Origin: Blepharisma japonicum | Lineage: Eukaryota > Ciliophora > Heterotrichea > Heterotrichida > Blepharismidae | Assembly: GCA_949751835.1 (NCBI GenBank) | Contig: CATKHK010000059.1 | Location: 242,150-306,149 of the forward strand | Direction: 5' to 3' | Length of the DNA: 64,000 nucleotides | Shown: positions 57,301 to 64,000 of the stretch, piece by piece | Numbering within the stretch: the stretch's first letter is position 1 | Layout: each line of letters opens with the position of its first letter | Position numbers and translations under genes: made by a program | The notes under the pieces: generated by a model | Told to the model about the DNA's origin: nothing | What the model saw: only the letters and a program-made list of their open reading frames with translations | Database searches by the model: none

Positions 57301-60300
57301 TCAATTCTTCCATAGCCACTTGGACAAGCACTTAAGCATTGATTTTCATATAAAAAAAATCCATCAAAGCATGATGTACAGTTGGCTGTTGTTACAGAGC
57401 AAGTGCTGCATGAGTTATCACAATCCAAGCAGCTTGCTCCTACTATAATAGTTGTATTTTGAGGACATTTACTGATACAATTATCTTGATATAGAAACAT
57501 ACCGTCATTGCATGAAGTGCATTTGTTTATATTTTCAATGCATTCCTTACAGTTTGTGCTACAATCTTGGCAAGCATTTCCAAGAGTAATCATGACTCCA
57601 GTTGAGCAAGAATTAATGCATGTACCTTTATATAAATACATTCCAGAGCTACACGATTTGCAAGTATTTATATCAGGTCCACAAGTTTTGCAGTTCGAAT
57701 TGCATTGCAAGCATTCCTTTGATGATGTGGTAAGATAGCTACTTGGACATGAAGATACACATACACCATTTTTCAAGTAAGGCAATGATGTTGAGCAGGA
57801 TTTGCAGTTAGAAATTGACTGTGAGCAAGTCAAGCAGTTAGAGCTGCATTGAATACAATTTAAGGAGCCATCTATATCTACCCATCCAGGCTGGCATAAA
57901 GAATGGCAACTGTCGCTTCAGTAATATGGAGTGGATGACGACGGAGAGCAAGAAACACAGCTATCTGGGAGAGTATCGCATTCTTGACATGGAGAATTGC
58001 AAGTAAAAACTATGACATTGCCGTTAATTGTATCAATTGAATACCCATCTGATGTCTTTGTAGTTAGCACAAATGGACTTGAGGCTGTTGTATATTGATA
58101 ATTTTTCAAATTTTCTACTGAAAAACTCAGGCTTTTACTAGTCGACTGCCCAAAGAGAAATATTTGAAGAATGTTATTCCCAGCCACGTTGCATTGCACA
58201 TAGTTGATTTCTTTGCATTTTATATTAGAAGTCATAGTAATTTGGCTTGGGATTTGTATCTCAACATATCCACCAATTGGAACGTCATGGTTGAGCTCTA
58301 AAGTAAATGTGTAATTTGTGGTAACTGAAATGCCTGTATCTTGAGCAGAGACAGATGCAGAATTTAGCTTTCCAGGTGTTGTCATTTGAATACTTAGACC
58401 TGATTGCAGCGAATCAACTGAATACCCTTCTGAAGTAGTAGTTATTCCAAAGGACTGAGTAGGCTTAGTTGAGCTTGGATTACTTATTTGAGAAATCTGT
58501 AAGGAAAACTGAGAAGTGACTTGTGCTGAAAAAGTCAATTCAGCAACCAATAAACCTCCTTGAAGTGTGCAACTAACGGCAAAAGCTGTAATTCCACTTG
58601 CCTGGCATTGTACTGATGGCAGAATTACCAAATCTGATGGAGGAGCAATTTGAAGCCCAGAGTTGGCTGGTAAGGCATTATAAGGAGTTATATTGACAGT
58701 AAAGGTTGTAGTCTCTCCAACTATATAGCTCGCTGAACTGATTGAAGCTTGGAGAGCATGAGGAGTTTGCATCTGAATAGTTCTTCCTTGTGTCATTGAG
58801 TCAATAGTTAAGCCTGAATAAGATGTGTATACTTGAAACGACTTTGAAGCCTTCAGAGAGCCAGGATTTTTTATTGAGCCTATTGTAAAACTAATAAGTC
58901 CAGGCTGAAATGAAGATGATAAAAATCCATTAGATATAGTAATTGAGTTATAAGTATTTGTACAGGTAAATGATGAATCGATTCCTACAGCATTTTGACA
59001 TTTAGCTGTCGTGTCTTGAATTGATATTTCTTCGGGGAAGACAATTTTCAAGCCTCCTCCTTGAGGAATAGTATTTCTAGTATTAATACTAAATTTGTAT
59101 GTAGTAATATCTCCAGTAGTTAATGAAGATGGTACAATCGTTACTCCATTTAAAGAATCAGATGCCGCTGTTATAGTTGCGGAAGCATCATAATCAATAA
59201 GATACAGAAATTCATTGCTAGTAAACGTTTCTATTATAAAAGGATCACTTACTTGTATTGTCCCAGGATTTAAAACATTCTTTAGTTGAAGGCTAAGAAC
59301 TCCGCTACTATAATCACTCGAAAAAGCATTCGTTATATATAAATATTTTGAGTCCTTAACTTCGCATTGAGCATTAGAACTAAGCCCAGATATTATATTG
59401 TAGCATTGACTAATAGCAGAGTTAGTAAATGAGATTTGTGTTGGAGCGATCACCATAATTGCTCCACCCTGAGGGATTGGATCTGAAGGCTCGAAGGCAA
59501 ATGAATAAATAGTATTTGCATTTATAGTATAAGAGAGCGGAGTAATAACAACGTTTTTAATATTTCCTGAAGTTGATTGTAAAGTATATATTGTTGAAGT
59601 TTGGCAAATCAATCCATAAGTGCTTGTCTCAAGGAGAACATTAATTGCCCCAGTAGTTTTCATTGAGGAAGGATTTTTTATATTAGAAATTTCAAATTGA
59701 ATGGATGATAAGGCAGCTACATAGCTTGTAAACCCATTGGTTACCGTGATAATATTATTTGATAAGCTTGAGCCCAAGCTATAAGCAATCCCATAGACGC
59801 CATCAACTGAATAGTCGTCAGTGACTATAAAATCTGATGGAAGAGATACTATTAAAATACTACCTGATGGTAGAGGGTTTGAGCACTGAATACTAAACGA
59901 CATCGTTGTGATCTGGTTTATTTGTGTCTGCTGCAGCGACAAAGAAGAAACCGTCAAAGTGTTTGGCAGAGTAACTTCTACGGAAATTCCTGAATAATAT
60001 TCAACAATTCCACCGTTTAATGAAGTGTACACTGAAAATCCTGACATCGTATCCGTAGTTGGTGGATTTAAAATCCCACTTGCAAGAATTTGTATCTTTC
60101 CAGCCGTAGTTGAGCTGCCTTTAATTGATAAAACTCCATTCGAACATATGCACGTTGAAGAAAGCGAAAAATCTAAATAATTCTATACTGGTAACTGCAG
60201 TGCAAGTGATAGCCCCATTGCAAAACTGAGTCAAGCTAACTTGTGGAGGATTCAAATTTTGGTTTCAATAAGGAAATTTTACATCAATTTCTTGAGTAGT

Positions 60301-60846
60301 TTGATAATTGGTTTCTAAATTAATGGTTCAGGTCGACTTAGCCCCAGCTATTTGAGATCCAGGCGTAAGTGATGCTGTTTTAAGTGAAATGTACTCATAA
60401 ATCACAGTCATCCCTGAACTCATGTCATCAAGAATATTATTAGATGCTGATAAAGTATAAATTATGAATGAGCTTGAAGTGACTGCAGATAATGGGTTTG
60501 TAATTTGATTTATAGTAAAACTTATTGCATTTCCACTATTACTACTGTTAGGAAAACAATTTGTAATCAAAACGTATTGGCCTGAAAAAGAACATGCTAC
60601 TGATGATGGGGATGAGACACCTGAGATAGAGCATTGGTTTGATCCTGAGGGTAGCTGAGTAAAAATTGAAGGAAAAATCACTTTAATAGAGCCTCCACTC
60701 GGAATATTTGTAATAATTCGAATTGCAAAGGTGTAATCTGCGACTTGTCTTATTGTTTTTGTTGTTGTGTATATAGAAGATGTTGTAATGGCAACACCAG
60801 ATACAAGAGAAACCAGAAAAAGCAAGATTGTAACCCTCTTGATCAT
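54354..60846 (-). CDS. Giant surface protein: beta repeats, Cys-rich repeats, LNR-like motif, membrane helices, repeat tail
   Basis: A 2158-residue protein with a signal peptide (MIKRVTILLFLVSLVSG), one 16-nt intron and several TGA-Trp codons that join otherwise separate frames (near 60328, 60276, 57918, 56209 and 56179). Seven beta-rich repeats of about 125 residues (P-x-G-G, then I-x-N-P; residues 25-930) are followed by about ten furin-type Cys-rich repeats (930-1350). A Lin-12/Notch-like motif (CDPACNVKACNYDNELC, about 1375) comes next, then five to seven membrane segments (about 1415-1630). The cytosolic tail of about 520 residues contains repeats. It could be an adhesion, receptor or mating-type protein. 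No family is known to me for the whole. Confidence 0.8.
54960..55610 (-). repeat. Roughly 100-residue repeats in cytosolic tail of giant surface protein
   Basis: Two copies contain the phrases NFQIQFKDAKIF/VVDNNDPECISV and YKGGKIVDIEE/VVDENDFECVLV, each followed by a ...VIVKQPF or ...AKIKKPF end. A third partial copy ends NFKDAKIVDLYDN. They may be beta domains that bind a partner in the cytosol. Confidence 0.72.
56640..57970 (-). repeat. Furin-like Cys-rich repeats
   Basis: About ten units with the pattern C-x2-C-x3-C-x2-C then Y/L-x5-C-x3-CP. They resemble the growth-factor-receptor Cys-rich repeats found in many ciliate surface proteins. Confidence 0.82.
57990..60780 (-). repeat. Seven beta-rich ectodomain repeats
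   Basis: Seven copies of about 125 codons. Shared features are T-x-Y-x-F-x-I at the start, P-x-G-G in the middle with I-x-x-P, a pair of Cys, an I-x-N-P-x-S turn and an end with Y-S/T-x-G-x-x-x-D. Copies differ widely in sequence, so the expansion is old. Confidence 0.7.
60173..60188 (-). other. 16-nt intron
   Basis: Read on the minus strand: GTATAGAATTATTTAG. Because it is 16 nt it shifts frame and joins the signal-peptide exon to the rest of the giant surface protein (TAVTN|FSLSSTC). A lies at -6. Confidence 0.85.
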
Positions 60847-60927
60847 GTAATATTTTATCTCTAAATTTCATAGACCATGGACTAATTAAGTAGAGATTAA
60901 ATATACGCAATACAAGATGAGACTTAC

Positions 60928-61875
60928 TTAATAAAACCTTATATCCGAAGGAATTCCTGCATAGTCTCCGATTCCGAACATCCAAGACATTTCTTGAGGC
61001 CCAATAGCTTTTGCCTTCCTGCACATCAAGCAAACTCTTTTCATAGTGGCATTTCTTCCCTCATTATAAGCATTTAAAGAATGCTTGACGGTTTCTTTAA
61101 AATCGTTTGCTTTTCTCTGCAAAGCTTTAACTATATCGAGTGCTTTATGGACCTTAATGTTATTTTCTGCAATTTTCAGCCCTGATAAGTTCAATCTGCT
61201 GCCTGATGTAAGATGAATTTTCTTATTTAATCTTTGGGAGAGTAAGAAATTGAGGTTATAGAGTAGAATGTTCACATCTTCTTCTACTCCATTTAGGCTC
61301 TCCATCAATGAATCCCAATTTTTTAGCACAGGAATTACCTGTTCAGGTAACTTATCCCTTGCAGTATCATTTAAAATTACGAATGGTGGAAAATTTTGAA
61401 TTTCTGTGATATAAGGATTTATCACGACTAAAAAAATGTTCATAGCTGTTGGAAGAGAGCAAGACCGTATGTAGAGATAAGAAAGACAGCGAATAAATTC
61501 CTTTAAATGCAAATCAAAACTGGAAATTTTCTCCAAAAAAGTATTAAGTTTATGCCCTACTACTTTATAGTCTTTATCGACTACTTTATTTTCTATAGGA
61601 TTAATTCTGAAAATGTCAGTGATTTTTTCAGGATTTACCATCAGTATTAACTGAGTTTTTTTGATAAAAGTCAAATTTTTTCATGCCTCTTCGTCTGGGA
61701 TTCTGAAAGCATTTCCGCCATCACTCAACGAAAGAATTGTTGAGCTGTTCCCAATTTTTTGGGAAATGAACTCTAATATTTGTTTATAGCTGTAGCTTGT
61801 GCTAACATTGAATAGCTTGCCATTATAAAGTACTGTCAAGTCACAATTTGAATTTGTGCTAGCAATGCATCCCAT
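60928..61875 (-). CDS. Myristoylation-motif protein, function unknown
   Basis: A 315-residue protein with one TGA-Trp at 61678. It starts MGCIASTNSNCD, a strong N-myristoylation signal with a Cys for palmitoylation, so it is probably bound to a membrane. The first 80 residues are beta-rich with a ubiquitin- or PB1-like feel (DLTVLYNGKLFNVS). The rest is helical (for example LNKKIHLTSGSRLNLSGLKIAE and VKALQRKANDFKETVKHSL) and ends with a CxxC motif (VCLMCRKAKAIG) and GIGDYAGIPSDIRFY. The layout resembles regulatory proteins such as ATG11-like or ELKS adaptors in no clear way, so I leave the function open. Confidence 0.72.
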
Positions 61876-62244
61876 TTAATTTATATTGGGAGTCTTCCAT
61901 ATAATGCAAAATAGATGGATGATTTTTTATCAGTTTTTTCGATAAATTATAAAACAGCTAAGAAAAAAGGCAAAGATTAATTAATTCTGATTTAAATATT
62001 TTTATTTAATGATTAGACCATAATTATTTTGATTATAGATCTGTGCAAATTTATCAGTTTACTATACTCGAAATAATGACATTACTTTATAAAAATGTAA
62101 AAAAAATATTAAACAATTTTTAATTGTTTTCCTTCCTAATAATTTGGATATTTTCAAAATTTATTTTCTAAATATTTTAAAGTGTAAATAGCTTCATAAA
62201 TAAGCAAAATTCATTTTTAATTTCGATTGTAATAAATATCATCC
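61876..62244 (+). other. AT-rich spacer
   Basis: 369 bp between the divergent starts of the myristoylation-motif gene and LEO1. Very AT-rich, with no open frame, repeat or RNA gene recognised. It must hold two promoters. Confidence 0.6.
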
Positions 62245-62934
62245 ATGGAAACAATACCTAAATCTGCATGTGAGAAAAAGAGCAAGCCTGTTTTCCTTGC
62301 AAAACTCGGAAATGTTATGTCAGTTCAGCCGAAAAAGTTTGACCCAAGCACTTATACTCTTGAAAATCCGATCATGTACACAGATGAGCAAGGCAAAAAG
62401 CAGGTAAAAGGCTGTTATCTTGGAAGCTACATCAGATGGAGACAAGACGAGAATGGTCAAATGCAAAGCAACGCAAAACTCGTTAAATGGGAAGATGGGA
62501 GCTATACCATGTTTATAGGAAGTGATGCATTTGAAGTTACTCAAACTGAGAATCCACACACATACAGCTACTTGAGAATCAAGGATATGTATGTCGAGCA
62601 GCAAGAAGCTTCAAATAAGCTCATGTTCAAGCCATGCTCCATCAAGCATCAGTCTCACATCAGAAAGCTCGAAAGCACCTTGAATCCTGCCAAAACCATG
62701 CAGGTAATTCACAGCTTTGCAAACCATGAACTGAAAAAGAAGCATCTAGAGCAGCAAATTGAAATGAAAATCAGAGCAAAGGAAAAGGAAGACCAGAAAA
62801 AAGCAAGCAAAGAGCTTAGTGAAGATTTCATAGAAGAAGGAGCTTCTATCAGTGAAGAAGAAGAAGAAGAAGCGATTGAAAATTTTACGAGTAGCGAAAA
62901 CAGCAGCATGGACGAGGATGAAAATATAATTTAA
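62245..62934 (+). CDS. LEO1: LEO1 subunit of the Paf1 complex
   Basis: A 229-residue protein. The conserved LEO1 core is present: FLAKLGNVMSVQPKKFDP, YIRWRQDENGQMQSNAKLVKW, EDGSYTMFIGSDAFEV and a C-terminal helix. It is shorter than animal LEO1 because the long acidic N-terminus is missing; the acidic region is instead at the C-terminus (SEEEEEEAIENF). LEO1 works with PAF1 in transcription elongation and histone modification. No intron or TGA. The next gene starts 101 bp downstream. Confidence 0.88.
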   Translation: METIPKSACEKKSKPVFLAKLGNVMSVQPKKFDPSTYTLENPIMYTDEQGKKQVKGCYLGSYIRWRQDENGQMQSNAKLVKWEDGSYTMFIGSDAFEVTQTENPHTYSYLRIKDMYVEQQEASNKLMFKPCSIKHQSHIRKLESTLNPAKTMQVIHSFANHELKKKHLEQQIEMKIRAKEKEDQKKASKELSEDFIEEGASISEEEEEEAIENFTSSENSSMDEDENII

Positions 62935-63035
62935 GGGAAGGGAATGAGTTATTGAGATACTTCAATTAATAAGATACTTCATCCATTTAAATTAATTTCT
63001 TTTCATTTGCTTAAACAGATTTCAATAAATTGTAA

Positions 63036-64000
63036 ATGGAAGAGTTCTGGGATAATCTTGTAAAAGCACTGGGTCAAGTCGAAAAAACAAGTCAAATTAA
63101 AGATACAAAAGCCTGTGCTTTGCTGTTAAAGCTTCTGCCTTCGTTACGTCGATCAGCTAGTATTGAATCAATTGCTAATGCTTACAAAGCTTTTTATGGT
63201 AGAGATCCAGCATGGGGGCAGTCTATTTCTTCATCTCAGCTACCATTCACTTCTTCTGAAGCAGAAGCCTTTCTCAATATTCTGATTTGCATGGTCTTGA
63301 TAAAACAAAATCTTGTTAATGATAGCAAGCAGATTGCTTTAGAACAGATTGAGAAGCACCAAGCTCACACTTCACAGCCATTTGTTGCGAAGCTTTTTTA
63401 TTATTTAGCTCTGTCATGTGAAATAAAACAAGATTTTGATGAAAAACCATTTCTCGATTGGTATAGGCAAGCTTGCTTAAGGCATGATAATTTTATTCAA
63501 GCTACATTGATTAATGTGATTCTACGCTTCTTTTTATTGAAAAATAAGGTTCAACAGGCACAAGACTTCGCTGACAGAACAGGATTTCCCGATAATGCCC
63601 CATATGCTGAGATTGCAAGAAATCAATTCTATTTAGGAAAAATAAATGCCTTAAGACTAAACTACTCTGAAGCTTTAAATCGAATAATCCAAGCTCAAAG
63701 AAAAGCTCCCGAAAACAGCGGTGCAGGGTTTAAGCTTGCTGTAGAAAAGCTAAAAGTTGTTGTCCAGCTGCTGATGGGCGAAATACCTGTCAGAAAAACA
63801 TTGGTGGGATATAAAGGACTTGGAGCATACGTTGACTTAGTTAGAGCAGTTAGATCTGGAGAACTAGAAAGGTATAATCAAGTTATCACAACTTACCAAA
63901 ATTCGTTTAATGAAGACATGAACCTTTCACTTGTAGCAAGACTCAGACATATTGTAATTAAAGCTGGACTGAAGAAGATTAACATTGCTTACTCAGCGAT
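63036..64000 (+). CDS. PSMD3: 26S proteasome non-ATPase subunit Rpn3 (right end beyond window)
   Basis: 321 complete codons of an Rpn3/PSMD3 homologue; the C-terminus lies past base 64000. It is helical and TPR/PCI-like. Family signatures are FYLGKINALRLNYSEALNRI, AQRKAPENSGAGFKLAVEKLK, QLLMGEIPVRK and RLRHIVIKAGLKKINIAYSA near the end. These correspond to the PCI domain start, so about 150-180 residues should follow. Rpn3 is a lid subunit of the proteasome. No TGA codon or intron was needed. Start was set by the first ATG. Confidence 0.92.
   Translation, partial: MEEFWDNLVKALGQVEKTSQIKDTKACALLLKLLPSLRRSASIESIANAYKAFYGRDPAWGQSISSSQLPFTSSEAEAFLNILICMVLIKQNLVNDSKQIALEQIEKHQAHTSQPFVAKLFYYLALSCEIKQDFDEKPFLDWYRQACLRHDNFIQATLINVILRFFLLKNKVQQAQDFADRTGFPDNAPYAEIARNQFYLGKINALRLNYSEALNRIIQAQRKAPENSGAGFKLAVEKLKVVVQLLMGEIPVRKTLVGYKGLGAYVDLVRAVRSGELERYNQVITTYQNSFNEDMNLSLVARLRHIVIKAGLKKINIAYSA

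Noticed and set aside
1-64000. tRNA, rRNA, CRISPR, insertion sequences, telomere repeats
   Set aside because: I looked in the spacers for a T-loop-like motif, direct repeats and heterotrich telomere units and saw none; a tRNAscan or Infernal run would settle it.

Overview
The window is nuclear DNA of a ciliate, most likely the somatic (macronuclear) genome of a Blepharisma-type heterotrich. Three things support this. (1) Almost every long gene is interrupted in frame by TGA at positions where the protein family has tryptophan, and all 35 stop codons that could be read on intact genes are TAA or TAG, so TGA is read as Trp. (2) Nine introns can be placed with confidence and all are 15 or 16 nt, start with GTA, end with AG and carry an A six bases before the 3' end. 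(3) The DNA is AT-rich with very short spacers, and the genes are typical of ciliated eukaryotes. Tiny 15-nt introns are known from Stentor (standard code) and Blepharisma (UGA=Trp); the combination seen here points to the latter. The species is an inference.

Layout. 1-9 kb: a coiled-coil protein (cut by the left edge), a divergent small GTPase, an RRM protein with a possible mitochondrial presequence, a WD40 protein and a P4-ATPase lipid flippase. 9-16 kb: a kinesin, a PG-rich/IQ protein, a calmodulin-like protein and a coiled-coil protein. 16-17 kb: a decayed relic of a tubulin-tyrosine-ligase-like gene whose intact relative lies at 36-37 kb, followed by a small zinc-ribbon protein. 17-25 kb: CFAP206, a CSPP1/CCDC66-type coiled-coil protein, CFAP52, another coiled-coil protein and an AT-hook/HMG-box protein. 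25-29 kb: AMPK beta subunit and a TPR protein. 29-36 kb: a very large IQ/acidic-repeat protein with a CEP350/TRM-like C-terminus, an N-terminally short SNW1 and SFT2. 36-42 kb: TTLL9, a TUL1-like RING ligase, an HCF101-like Fe-S carrier and a GPR180/TMEM145-like receptor. 42-48 kb: a small lipid-anchored protein, an EF-hand/WD40 protein, a possible MICOS subunit, an LRR protein and an EF-hand/C2/membrane protein. 48-54 kb: a BRWD-like WD40-PHD-bromodomain protein, TSR3, a rhodanese/dual-specificity phosphatase and a zinc-finger protein. 54-61 kb: a 2158-residue surface protein. 61-64 kb: a myristoylation-motif protein, LEO1 and the start of the proteasome subunit RPN3.

There are no operons and no mobile element, CRISPR, rRNA or tRNA gene that I could recognise. 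Many genes serve cilia and microtubules (kinesin, CFAP206, CFAP52, TTLL9, the CEP350-like and EF-hand/WD40 proteins). Others serve chromatin and RNA (BRWD, LEO1, SNW1, HMG), membranes (flippase, SFT2, TUL1-like) and housekeeping. Neighbouring genes often start or stop within 7-70 bp of each other, so promoters and terminators must be very short; I could not identify any specific promoter element.

The points most worth a second look are the invariant A in the introns, the TTLL relic, the PHD finger inside a BRWD-type protein, the short SNW1, the large chimeric surface protein and the small intron-containing gene at 42.3-42.5 kb.
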